From: RI-231 sp041394905
GTDB lineage: Bacteria; Acidobacteriota; Terriglobia; Bryobacterales; UBA6623
Length of the DNA stretch: 64,000 bases
Direction: 5' to 3'
Assembly: GCA_041394905.1 (NCBI GenBank)
Contig: JAWKHJ010000002.1
Span: 248,001-312,000, forward strand
The position numbers and the translations under genes are program-made. Shown piece by piece: positions 17,467 through 26,810 of this stretch. The stretch's first letter is position 1. Each line of letters starts with the position of its first letter. The notes below the pieces were generated by a model. It did not search any database. It saw only the letters and a program-made list of their open reading frames with translations, and was not told the origin of the DNA.

Positions 17467-17496
17467 TTGACATCTCTTCCGAGGGGTTGCTACATT
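17467..17496 (+). promoter_or_regulatory. Sigma-70-type promoter for the M23 peptidase gene
   Basis: A consensus -35 TTGACA (17467-17472) and a -10-like TACATT (17491-17496) are 18 bp apart, pointing at the M23 gene 112 bp downstream. The -10 matches at four of six positions. Confidence 0.5.
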
Positions 17497-17607
17497 TCGG
17501 GCTTGTTGATTCCGGTGTTGTAGCCACCCGCTAGAGGTGGCGCTGAGTTCGGTCTGACGCGAAAGTCGACCTGCCCGCAAGCCCGACAGACGAACACTCG
17601 AGCCCGC

Positions 17608-18489
17608 ATGAAGCGTAACTACTTTATCGTGGTTTTGGCGCATCCGATCTATGGTCGCCTTCGCCGCCTCCACATCCCGCATTATGCTCTCCACGTGGCG
17701 GTAAGCCTGGTGGTTCTGGCGGCCATCGCCGGAATCGGCTTTGTTTCGAGCTACACCCGTATGCTCGGCAAAGTTTCGGAGTTCAACCAACTCCGGACCG
17801 AGAAGGTCGCTCTGCAAGCGCGCTATGACGAGCTGCGTGCTCGCGTGGAAGAGAACGACGTGCAGATCGCCTCGCTGGGCGACTTGGCGTCCGAGGTTTC
17901 AATCGCGTTCGGTATTCGCCGTGAGCTCGAAGGAGCCGGCGCGGGTGCGGGCGACGAGATCGAGCAGGCGGAGTTTGATCCGCGGCGCCAATACGACTTC
18001 CTGCACGCCATCCGCACGCCTTCGCGGCAGGGCGCCTCGATGCTGAGCTGGCTCAGTAACACTACGCCTTCGATCTGGCCGGTTCCCGGGCGTATCAACA
18101 GCCCCTTCGGACGCCGCATTGATCCGTTCCATGGCGGCGGCGGCTTCCATGCCGGAATCGACTTGAGCGCCGCTTCGGGAACTCCCGTCGTTGCGACCGC
18201 GGATGGCGTAGTCGCCGATGCCGGTTGGATGGGTGGCTATGGCAAGCGCGTGGAGATCAAGCACGGCAAGAACGGTCTTTCGACCGTGTACGCCCACCTG
18301 ACCGAGATTTTCGCCACTCCGGGACAAGTGATCCGCCGCGGCGAAGTCGTAGGCCGCGCGGGCAGCACTGGTCGCTCGACCTCCGCTCACCTTCACTATG
18401 AAGTACGATTCCACGGCACGAGCGTGAATCCGTACAAGTATCTGCGCCAAGCGGACGTCCAGACGGCCGGTCTAGTCGCCGCGGACTAA
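17608..18489 (+). CDS. Membrane-anchored M23-family (LytM) peptidase
   Basis: 293 residues. A basic N-terminus leads to one transmembrane helix (ALHVAVSLVVLAAIAGIGFV, about 27-46), a coiled coil (KVSEFNQLRTEKVALQARYD to about residue 95), and a C-terminal LytM domain. That domain carries the zinc ligands FHAGIDL (about His181, Asp185) and HLHYE (His261-Leu-His263), with the conserved INSPFGRRIDPF lead-in. It probably cleaves peptidoglycan cross-links in the periplasm, or activates amidases if degenerate; all metal ligands appear intact. This architecture is typical of cell-division and envelope-maintenance enzymes. Confidence 0.9.
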   Translation: MKRNYFIVVLAHPIYGRLRRLHIPHYALHVAVSLVVLAAIAGIGFVSSYTRMLGKVSEFNQLRTEKVALQARYDELRARVEENDVQIASLGDLASEVSIAFGIRRELEGAGAGAGDEIEQAEFDPRRQYDFLHAIRTPSRQGASMLSWLSNTTPSIWPVPGRINSPFGRRIDPFHGGGGFHAGIDLSAASGTPVVATADGVVADAGWMGGYGKRVEIKHGKNGLSTVYAHLTEIFATPGQVIRRGEVVGRAGSTGRSTSAHLHYEVRFHGTSVNPYKYLRQADVQTAGLVAAD

Positions 18490-18513
18490 GAGTTAACCAC
18501 TGTTCTTCTCAAG

Positions 18514-18553
18514 CGCCGCTCGGTGGGGAGTCCACCCAGCGGCGTTTGCGTTT
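18514..18553 (+). terminator. Terminator after the M23 peptidase gene
   Basis: A stem of 7 plus 5 bp interrupted by one C-C mismatch (18514-18526 with 18532-18544, loop GGAGT) is followed by a T-rich stretch, TTTGCGTTT. It starts 25 bp after the stop codon. Confidence 0.65.
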
Positions 18554-18589
18554 CCCCTTCGCAGCGTAGACATTCAGGTTGTCCGCTTG

Positions 18590-19534
18590 TTACGGCGCCA
18601 TCGTTTTTTCCAGCAGACTTTCCGGCAGTTGCCACCGGGCGATTGCTTTCTCCCCTTCGTTGCGCACCGAGAAGCCGGTTTCGAGCGCCTGCGCCCAGGC
18701 TTGGCTGCTCTCCGAACGAGAAGAGCGCAAGGCCGTCCGTCCGAGTCCGTTGAGGCTCTCCAGCATTTTGGCGAGCTCTTCCGCGTCGGCGGACGAGTTG
18801 CACTGCGCCTCGAGCGTCGCGTCCACTGTCGCGTTTGCTCCATCGCGCAGGCTCAGCGATGCATCCTGAGCGCTCAGTAGGGCTCGCGCGATCAGCGAGA
18901 GGTTGATCCAGCCCTCCGGCGGATCGCTCATCGTATCGGCCAATCGCCGAGGCTCGATCCAGATCCATACGAGCGCGCCTCCGTCGAGCGCGGCGCGGGC
19001 TCGTGCGGCGAGCTCCGGGCCGAAGGTTGCGGCGGCTGCGAGCCGGTCGGCCCCATCCGGGCGAGGGCCGGCCGTCACCCCTAGCAGGCCGGAATCGAGC
19101 GCGCGGATCGATACCAGGTTGCCTGAGTGAACGGCGGGGAGAGCGCAGGCCCTCTCATCAAGCGCTGCGGGGCACGCGGCTCCGTTCTGCTCCAAATATC
19201 GGCGCACGAGCGACAGCGGAAAACGGCCGGCCGCCAGGCCGACGATCTCGTCCGTTCCGACCGCCAGGGCGAGCGCATCCACGTCCGGCTCGACCATCGC
19301 CAATCCGCTCGCGGCGCTCAGCCGTTGGCGGACCAGTCGGCCGAGCGTATCGGACTTCCGCAGCGGGGCCAACTCCGTGTAGAGAACCACAGATGCGTCG
19401 CTTGGGGCGCTCTCGAGCACGCGGTTCTCGAGGGGCTCTCGGCGCTCGAGCAGCATCGCCAGCCCAATCCCAATCGCGACGGCTAAAGCGACCCATAGGC
19501 CCCAACGTACTTTCGCGGACAAACGACCCTTCAC
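18590..19534 (-). CDS. Conserved membrane-anchored protein of unknown function
   Basis: 314 residues from GTG 19534. A TTG further upstream (19615) would add a low-complexity Pro-rich tail. One N-terminal transmembrane helix (VRWGLWVALAVAIGIGLAML) is followed by an extracytoplasmic domain with no motif I recognise. Segments such as SAPSDASVVLYTELAPLRKS and GGALVWIWIEPRRLAD recall DUF3352-like periplasmic proteins, in which a similar alpha/beta repeat occurs, but this is only resemblance. A TATACT hexamer ends six bases before the GTG, so the transcript may be leaderless or nearly so. It is divergent from the FecR/DUF6600 gene. Confidence 0.6.
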   Translation of the reverse strand: MKGRLSAKVRWGLWVALAVAIGIGLAMLLERREPLENRVLESAPSDASVVLYTELAPLRKSDTLGRLVRQRLSAASGLAMVEPDVDALALAVGTDEIVGLAAGRFPLSLVRRYLEQNGAACPAALDERACALPAVHSGNLVSIRALDSGLLGVTAGPRPDGADRLAAAATFGPELAARARAALDGGALVWIWIEPRRLADTMSDPPEGWINLSLIARALLSAQDASLSLRDGANATVDATLEAQCNSSADAEELAKMLESLNGLGRTALRSSRSESSQAWAQALETGFSVRNEGEKAIARWQLPESLLEKTMAP

Positions 19535-19730
19535 CAGCCCAGTATACTGAGGCCCCGAGGGGCTCCCACGTGCGGTTGGCCACAATGCACCAGGCGGTGG
19601 TTTTGCACCGCTCAAATTCGACCCAAGCTATTGAAAATGAAACTTTTAGAGCCGTTTTGTGCGTCTTTGTGAACGGCCCCCTGATTGCACTATCTCAGGG
19701 CGGCGACACTTTCGCTACGGAGGGATGCGC

Positions 19731-22339
19731 ATGAAACGCATATTTGCAGTACTGACCACGGCGCTGATGGCCGGACTGATTGCGCCTCCCCCCTCGAATG
19801 CCCAGTCCTCGGACTCAGGCCCCGCGATGGGGGTGGCTCGTATCAGCCTCACCAACGGCGACGTCACGACACGAAGAGGCGACTCAGGCGACTGGGTTGC
19901 GGCTTCGGTCAACACCCCGCTCGTGGAGGGCGACATCATCGAAACGGGTCCGGGTTCGCGCGTCGAGATTCAGCTCGACTACTCGAACCTGATCCGGCTC
20001 GACGGCTCGTCGACGCTCGAAATCGCGGAGCTGGGTGATCGCCGGTTCCGGGTGCGCCTGCTCGACGGGCGCGCGACCTACAGCGAGCTTCGCGGTGGCG
20101 AGGCGGACGTCGACATCGAGACGCCATTTGTCGCGGTGCGTCCGCGTGAAAACGGTCGCTATGAGATCGAAGTCCAACCCGGCCAGACGGTTGTGCAGGT
20201 ACGCCGCGGCGAGGCCGAAGTCGCCATGCAGGACGGCGTCGAGAAGGTCAACAAAGGCCATTTGCTCGCGATCCGTCAGGGCGAAGATGGGCGGCTCGAT
20301 CTGCGCGACGGCCGCGATGAGCCATCTTCGGAATGGGACCAGTGGAATCAGATGCGCGACGAGCGCCTAGCGAAGTCTGAGTCCTACCGCTACGTGAGCC
20401 GCTCGGTCACGGGCGCGGATGACCTGGACTACTACGGCGACTGGTCGTATGTGTCCGGCTACGGCAACTGTTGGTACCCGCGCGTGAACGCCGGCTGGTC
20501 TCCGTACCGCAATGGCCGCTGGACATGGGTCGACTACTACGGCTGGAGTTGGGTCGGTTACGAGCCTTGGGGCTGGGCGCCGTACCACTACGGACGCTGG
20601 TTCTACAGCCCGGTGCGCGGTTGGGGCTGGTGGCCCGGTCAGAGCCACTACCGTTACCACTGGCGGCCGGCATTGGTGGCCTTCTTTGGCTACTCGGGCC
20701 GCAACTTCTCGGTTGGCGTCGGCTTCGGCTACGGCAACGTGGGCTGGGTGCCGCTCGCGCCTTATGAGACCTACTACCCGTGGTACGGCCGAGGCGGCTA
20801 CTATGGCGGACGCTACGGCGGCGGCTATGGCGGCCGGGGCGGCAACACGATCATCGTCGACAACAGCGTCAACATCTACAACACCTACCGCAATGCACGC
20901 ATCAACAACGGCGTGACGGTGGTGGACTCCAACGGCTTCGGCCGCGGTCAGCTCAACAATCCGCGCAGCCTGCGCGGCGAAGAGCTGCAGCGCGCCAGCC
21001 TGATGCGCGGCCAGATCCCGGTCGTGCCCGAACGTGGGAGCTTGGGTCAGGTCGTCAACCGCTCGGCGCGCCAGGGCAATTCCATGGCCGCGCGCGCCGG
21101 GGATGTGCGGACCTTCCGCGCAACAATGGCCGCACTTCGGCGGCAGGCGTCCGCGAGGACGGGTTCCGTTCGACCAGCAGCGCACGCAGATCGCAAGCTC
21201 CGTGCGCGACTTCCGTAACAACCGCAACGCAAGCGGCTTGCAGTCAGGCGGCGTGCGATTCCGTCGCGGCGGCTCGTCCTCCTCCGCCCGCGGACCCTCG
21301 ACGGCTCGCGGCGGCGTGGCGGACACGTCCAAGAGCAGCGTGCGCTCGAGCTCGGATACTTCCGGCTGGCGCAGGGCTGGCGAACCGGCGCATGGCTCGA
21401 CCGGTAGCGTCCGCACACCATCGAGCGTGACGCGAACGCCAGGGGCGGACTCCTCGTCCTCGCGTGTGGGCCGCACCGGCGACGTGCGCGGCTCTTCGCG
21501 AGCCACACGCCCTCGAGTTCGAGCTCGGCCACGCGGGGATTCCCGCAGGGCTCCAACAGCCGAGTGAACCGTTCCACGCCGACCACCAACGATCGGCGCG
21601 CGTCCGAACCGCTCGTGCGCTCGCGCAGCGCTCGAGCTTCCCGTCGTCCAGCTCTAGCCGAGTGGACCGCGGCGGCAGCTCGACGCGTTCGGCCCCGAGC
21701 GTCAATCGATCGCCCAGCCGGGTCGATCGCGGATCGTCGCCGAGCAGGGGCTCGTCGCCTTCGATAGGCTCGCGAACTCCGAGCTCTTCGACCAGTCCGA
21801 GCCGGGTGGACCGCAGCGGGCAGTCTTCGCGCTCGCGGCAAAGCTTCCCAAGCTCGTCTTCCAGCAGAGTGAACCGCGGCTCCTCGTCGAGCCGCGGGGC
21901 CTCTCCGTCGATCGGCTCCACGCTCGCCGAGCGTGAGCCGCAGCCCCAGCCGGGTGGACCGCGGTAGCAGCTCGGTTTCGCGCACGCGTTCGAGTTTCCC
22001 AAGCTCCTCGGCTAGCCGCGTCAATCGCGGATCGAGCAGCTCGCGAAGCTCGAATGCGTACAGCGGGAGCCGTTCGCCGAGCCGTGCGCCTTCGTCGATG
22101 AGCATCCCATCGCGCTCGCGTTCAGCGCTCCCAGCGTTCGCTCGGCCCCCTCGCGTTCGGCTCCGTCGCGTTCGATGCCCAGTATGCGCACTGCGCCCAG
22201 CCGCGGCGGCGGTTCGATGTCGCGTCCCTCGCGGTCCAGCGGGCCTAGCATGCGTTCCGCACCGTCGCGCTCGGGCGGTGGCGGAGGCGGCGTAAGATCC
22301 GCGCCAACACGCAGCCGTTCCGGCGGCCGCGGGCGCTAA
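19731..22339 (+). CDS. FecR-domain/DUF6600-like exported protein with long Ser/Arg-rich tail, frameshifted
   Basis: The start is ATG 19731, six bases after GGAGGG. A signal peptide (KRIFAVLTTALMAGLIAPPP) precedes a FecR-like beta domain (about residues 25-190: NGDVTTRRGDSGDWVAA, GDIIETGPGSRVEIQLDYSN). Next comes a Trp/Tyr/Gly-rich region of the DUF6600 type (WSPYRNGRWTWVDYYGWSWV, GYEPWGWAPYHYGRWFYSP). After residue 480 the frame breaks near 21125-21165 and again several times. The tail is a Ser/Arg-rich repeat whose frame ends GGRGR at TAA 22337-22339. I infer a single gene with indels in repetitive DNA. Role unknown; probably a cell-surface or periplasmic structural protein. Confidence 0.7.
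21640..22110 (+). repeat. Imperfect tandem repeats encoding Ser/Arg-rich units
   Basis: Recurrent units translate as variants of SPSRVDRGSS, SSSRVNRGSS and SSSRGSSPSIGS in shifting frames. At least six SRV(D/N)R cores can be seen between these positions. The repeats are degenerate and form the C-terminal tail of the FecR/DUF6600-like gene. Repetition plus high GC probably explains the local indels. Confidence 0.6.
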
Positions 22340-22371
22340 CAGAGTCTCCTCCGGGAGCGCTTCCAACAAGG

Positions 22372-22412
22372 GCGGGCGCGGCTTTTCTCGAGCCGCGCCC
22401 GTCTCCGTTTCG
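22372..22412 (+). terminator. Terminator after the FecR/DUF6600-like gene
   Basis: A perfect 10-bp stem, GGGCGCGGCT (22374-22383) with AGCCGCGCCC (22391-22400) and a seven-base loop, ends 26 bp before the SDR start. The T tract is weak (GTCTCCGTTT), so efficiency is uncertain. Confidence 0.5.
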
Positions 22413-22426
22413 TACAATTTCCCTCT

Positions 22427-23188
22427 ATGCCCACTTTCCCAAAAGAACACGTCGCACTCGTGACCGGCGCTAGCCTCGGCATCGGCGCCGCTACGGCCGT
22501 CGAGCTTGCGCGCCAGGGAGCGCGCGTCGCCGTCCACTACAACTCGAGCCGTGAGGCCGCCGAGGGCGTCGCCAGGCAGATCGCCGATCTCGGCGGCGAG
22601 GCAAAGCTGTTCCAGGCCGATGTCTCCAACGCAGGAGAAGCCAAAGCGCTCGCCGCCAAAGTGCTTGCCGAGTTCGGGCGTATCGACACCCTGGTCAACA
22701 ATGCCGGCTCCTTGGTCGATCGCAAGGGCTTCTTCGAGATCGACGACGCCTACTGGCAGAAAGTGATGGATATCAACCTGACCTCCGTGCTGTGGGTGAG
22801 CCAGCCCGTGGCGAAGCACATGGCCGAGCGCGGTTCAGGCGCCATCGTCAACCTGGGCTCGATTGCCGGCCACAACGGCGGCGGCCCCGGCGCGATCGCC
22901 TACTCCACCTCGAAGGCGGCGATCACCTGTTTGACCAAAGGGATGGCCAAGGAGCTGATCAAGAGCGGCATCCGCGTCAACGCCGTCAACCCGGGCGTCA
23001 TCCTGACGCCGTTCCACGAGCGCTTCAGCTCCGAGGATCGGATGAAAGCGATGGTGTCGCAGATTCCGCAAGGCCGCGCCGGCACGGCCGAGGAGTGCGC
23101 TGGAGTGCTCGCGTTCCTGGCCTCGCCCGCCGCGGCTCACATCGTCGGCGAATCGATCGAGGTCAACGGCGGCATGCTGATGGATTAG
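22427..23188 (+). CDS. SDR-family oxidoreductase (FabG-like)
   Basis: 253 residues, the normal length for a classical short-chain dehydrogenase. Motifs in order: VTGASLGIGAATAVEL (cofactor TGxxxGxG, about residues 12-27), the NNAG of LVNNAGSLVD, catalytic Ser in NLGSIAGHNGG, YSTSKAA (Tyr and Lys), and INPGV-type NAVNPGVILTPF. An acidic residue is absent after the second strand (AVHYNSSREAA), which favours NADP(H). It probably reduces a 3-oxoacyl or sugar ketone. Context gives no substrate. Confidence 0.88.
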   Translation: MPTFPKEHVALVTGASLGIGAATAVELARQGARVAVHYNSSREAAEGVARQIADLGGEAKLFQADVSNAGEAKALAAKVLAEFGRIDTLVNNAGSLVDRKGFFEIDDAYWQKVMDINLTSVLWVSQPVAKHMAERGSGAIVNLGSIAGHNGGGPGAIAYSTSKAAITCLTKGMAKELIKSGIRVNAVNPGVILTPFHERFSSEDRMKAMVSQIPQGRAGTAEECAGVLAFLASPAAAHIVGESIEVNGGMLMD

Positions 23189-23197
23189 GCGGCGCTG

Positions 23198-25547
23198 CTA
23201 CTCCGCCAAACCGAACGTCAATATGTTTGATCCCACTGCGATCGTCACATACTGCTTGCCGTCGACCGCATAGCTCATCGCCGACGTCTTGATCGTCGCG
23301 TTCAGCGGCGTGCGCCACAGCGTCTTGCCGTCGCGCTCGTCCGCTGCGACGAAATATCCGCTCGGGTCGCCGTAGAACAACAGCCCGCCCGCCGTGCCCA
23401 GCACGCCGATGTAGCGCTTGCCGTCGACCGGACCCTCCTGCGGAACTTCCCAGACGATCTCGCCGGTCTCGATGTTGTAGGCCCGCAGATAGTTCTGGCC
23501 CGGGTCGGCCTTGGCCGGTGCGGACTTCCAACTGCCCGGAAGGCGGTTCACGCGGCAGCGCTCTGTGGTCATCACGTAATAAAACCCGGTGGCTTCGCTG
23601 TACGCGGTGCTCTGCCAATTCGTGGCATGGTCGGGGCAACTCAGCGCCGGCGGCGGATCGGCTGGAATTGGGCGGCCGTTCTCGTCCAGCCCCGTCGCCC
23701 AGGTGATCTTGCGGACAAGCGGCTTGCCGAGCAACAGCTCGCCGTCGGTGCGGTCGAAGACGTAGAAGAAGCCGTTGCGGTCGGCGTGCAACAGCAGCTT
23801 GCGCGCCTTGCCGCGATAATCGGCGTCGATCAAGACGTTGGGCAGCACGGCGTCCCAGTCATGCGTGTCGTGCGGAGTGAACTGGTGATACCACTTCATC
23901 GCGCCGGTGTTGGGGTCGAGCGCGAGCAAGCTGTCGGTGTAGAGGTTGTCGCCGCCGCGCTGGCTGTCGTCGGAGTTCGGCCAAGGGTTGCCGGTAGCCC
24001 AGTAGAGCGTGTCGGTGTGCGTCCGCGTCGTAGGAGCCGGTGAGCCAAGTGGAGCCGCTGCCAAGCTTGTAGCCCGGTCCTTCCCAGGTCTCGATGCCGG
24101 GTTCTCCCACGTCGGGTAATGGTCCAGTGTCGCCAAGCAAGCTCGCCCGTGTCGGCTTTGTAGGCGGCGACAAAGTCAGCGGATGCCCCAGTCTCCGCCC
24201 GCGACGCCGGCCACGACCGTGTCCTGACGACCAAGCGGTGCGACCGTTCCGCCGTACTTCTGCTTCTCCTCCGGCATCACGGTCTCCCCACACGAGCGCG
24301 CCGGTGGTGCGGTTGAGTGATCAGGTGTGCATCGTCGGTGACCATGAAGATCTTGTCGCCCAGCACGGCCACGCCGCGGTTGGTGCCGAGCGACGGGTCC
24401 GAGACCAAGCCCTCGGTGCGCGGACGCGCGTAGCGCCAAATCAGCGTGCCGCTCGCGGCGTCGAGCGCCATCGCCTGGCTGGGCCTGGTGGCGTACATCA
24501 CGCCGTCGACAACTAGCGGCACCGTCTCCAGGCCGAAGTAGCGCATGTTCTCGTGGTACGGCGTGTCGGGCAAGAACTGCTGCCACAGCGGCATCGTACA
24601 GGCCTGCTTCCACCAGCTTGTCCACGTTGCCGCGGTTGATCTGGTCGAGTTTGCTGAAGCGGTTGCCGCGCACGTCGCTGCTGTAGGTGCAGCCAGTTGT
24701 GCGGTTTGGGGTCGAGGATTTGCTCGAAGCTGACGCTGTCGGCGGGCTTCTTTCGTTGCGCCCGCGGCGTGCTCTCAGCGGTCACTCCGGTACGCCGGCT
24801 CAGGTAGGCGAGCAGGTTCTGCAACTCGGCCTCCGAGGCTCGAGTGCGCGGCATGGCCGATAAGGTTTCGTCCGTGATCTGCGCCACACTGTCGAGCGAA
24901 AGCGGGTGGATGCGACCCGCAAACCTGCAGCGCCAGGCTGAAACGTGTGCGATTGCGTGCAAAACCGCGCAGCGCCGAGCCGTCCGGCAGTTCCACTCGG
25001 ACCAGATCGTAGCCGCCGCGATCTGCGTGCCGGGCTCCAGCAGCGATTCACGCAGCTCACCTACGTTCGCCTGTCGCAATGGCGGACAGGTCAGGCCCGA
25101 TTGCCGCGCCCGCGCCCGCGACCATGTGGCAATTTCCGCATTTGCCCGCGCCAAAGAAGAGCGTTTGCCGGCCTCGACGTCGCCCGCCACCTGCGAGTCC
25201 GCCGCGGAGGCATTGAGCGCGATCACCAAGTCAGCCAAACCCGCGATGGTCGCGTCAGGCAGGTCGAAGCCCGGCATGCCCGCCGCCGGCACGCCGTTGC
25301 GGATGACCCCTTCGAGGCTGCTCTTCGAGCGCCGGCGCACGCGCGAGCTCCCGGCGAGTCCCGGCCTCGCTGGCTGCTCCTGCGCATCGGCTGCCGTGGC
25401 AGCCTGAGCAAAGTTTGGCGTACGTCTCGGCGAACTTCGGCGGACACCGTCAGTCCGCCGGGCCCCCGGGCAGGTGCGAATGGTGCCAATTGCGACGGCG
25501 AGCGCTGCCGTCAGAACGAAGCGCGCGATGGGAGGGGTATCGGTCAT
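23198..25547 (-). CDS. PQQ-dependent dehydrogenase with N-terminal diheme cytochrome c region, multiply frameshifted
   Basis: The start is probably ATG 25547, with an N-terminal hydrophobic signal (ARFVLTAALAVAIG). Minus-strand reading near 25430-25390 gives YAKLCSGCHG, a first heme c site, and near 25160-25110 gives GAGKCGNCHMVAGAG, a second. From about 24730 downstream the quinoprotein beta-propeller follows: SGTLIWRYARPRTEG, LYWATGNPWPNSDD, LALDPNTGAMKWYHQFTPHD and ERDGKTLWRTPLNATIKTS. At least four frameshifts interrupt it. Such exported enzymes oxidise alcohols or sugars with PQQ and pass electrons to cytochromes. The fused order heme-heme-PQQ is seen in Acidobacteriota and Planctomycetes proteins. 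Confidence 0.75.
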
Positions 25548-25649
25548 GGAAGGACACTGGTTTCCGTCTGCCCAGGTGCGCAGAGGCCACCCAACACAGC
25601 TTGACACAGTGAAGAATCCGCTCGACGCTCGACAGTCTTTTTCAGTTGT

Positions 25650-26218
25650 ATGCAAGAATGGCCGCCCGAACGCGACTGTCCAGTTAGAAGGTCGAATTTT
25701 GATACGTCGCAGCAAGACGCGCTCTACGAGCAGGCAGCCGGCCAATACCGCGGCCATCGCTTCGCCTTGCCCGCGCCTACGAAGCGGGACCCGACAAGCG
25801 TGCGGAGCTGCGGCAAGATCCACATTGCTTTGTGGCGCAGTCTTGCGGTTTTCGACGGACGCTGCTCGTTGCGGACCTGGGTCTACCGCGTCGCGCATTA
25901 ACACGGCGGCGTCGCACGTGATCAAGAGCAAGCGCGCCAGGACGAGTGGGACGACAGCTTGGAAGATCCGGAAGCAGAGCTTACAGGCGTGTCCGCGACG
26001 CTGACCGCCAAATGGACTCTCGAACGCCTCGCCAAGCTGATTCGGCGCCTGGAAACCCATCGACAGGCTGGTGATCTCGCTCACCTCGAAGGCGAAGACG
26101 GCTACCGATCGGCGAGGACTCAGCGGCCTTGCGGCCGGCAATGTGTCCGTCAAGATCCACCGCATCAAAAGCGCCACTCGCCCGTCAATTCCAACAAGGA
26201 GAAGGCAATGCCAAATAA
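25650..26218 (+). CDS. ECF-type RNA polymerase sigma factor, frameshifted
   Basis: Pieces in three frames make one sigma-70 family protein. The sigma2 region reads DIHIALWRSLAVFDGRCSLRTWVYRVAHNTAASHVIKSKR (about 25820-25935, shown joined across a shift only for its first and last parts: IHIALWRSLAVFDG, RTWVYRVAH). Sigma4 is carried by LTGLSAGNVSVKIHRIKSA-like sequence near 26120-26180. The final frame RQFQQGEGNAK ends at TAA 26216-26218 and overlaps the next gene. It should direct polymerase to extracytoplasmic-stress promoters. The partner is probably the membrane protein just downstream. The start at ATG 25650 is tentative. Confidence 0.6.
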
Positions 26219-26810
26219 GCTGACTCCCGATAGTCCCGAAGAGCCTGGCAGAACCAGACCGTGGAGGAAACCACCATGACGCCAGATGACATCCGCAGCA
26301 AAGCGCTCGAGTTCCAAGCGAAGATTCGGCGTAGAAATTTACGCGAATACGTTGGAGTCGCCTTCGAACCGCGATGTATTGCGGTTTCATGTGGTTCTTG
26401 CCGGGGTCTGTTGCCGGTTGGGCTCCGGGCCTCACATTGGCCGGCATCTACTTCGCCACCTATCAGCTCTGGCGAGACGGATCGGCGCACGAGGTCCCAG
26501 TCGATTCGCCTCCCATGCAATGTCTGGGAATTCACCTGGTCAGAGATCGCTCGCCAAAGAGACATGCTTCGACGAGTTGGCCCAGACGGATGATCGGACC
26601 CGTTCTGCCTGGCCTGGTCCTATTCTTCAATGGCGTCTGGATTCAGAACGTCCACAACCTTCAACAGTCTTTGGTCATGGCGGCCTCGGGTTTTAGCCGC
26701 GGTGTTGGCCTTCGTGTACTGGCTCACCGTCCGATATGGCCAGCAAGCTGGACTGGTGGTTCTGGCGCGTTGGGCGCATTAGGGCTCGCAAGGCTAAAGC
26801 GATGCTCTGA
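26208..26810 (+). CDS. Membrane protein downstream of ECF sigma factor, probable anti-sigma/partner, frameshifted
   Basis: ATG 26208 follows AAGGAGAAGG and overlaps the sigma-factor stop by 11 bases, so the two are coupled. Correcting an indel near 26245 gives WQNQTVEETTMTPDDI, then RSKALEFQAKIRRRNLREYV, a cytoplasmic helical segment. Two to three hydrophobic stretches follow (YMWFLPGSVAGWAPGLTLAG-like near 26390-26450, and VLAFVYWLTVRY near 26710). The frame ends KAKAML at TGA 26808-26810. No zinc anti-sigma motif is seen. A role in controlling the sigma factor is inferred from the overlap only. Confidence 0.5.

Noticed and set aside
17441..17607. TPP riboswitch in front of thiL
   Set aside because: The region lacks the conserved CUGAGA/ACCUGA elements of a THI box; only a sigma-70 promoter for the opposite gene is visible.
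21047..22819. 590-residue open frame on the minus strand
   Set aside because: It runs antisense through the FecR/DUF6600 tail and the start of the SDR gene. Its composition is Arg/Ala-rich without motifs; it is a GC-driven shadow of the plus-strand genes.
25548..26447. Extension of the PQQ-dehydrogenase frame upstream of ATG 25547
   Set aside because: The extra residues are antisense to the ECF sigma factor and its partner and show no protein-like pattern.
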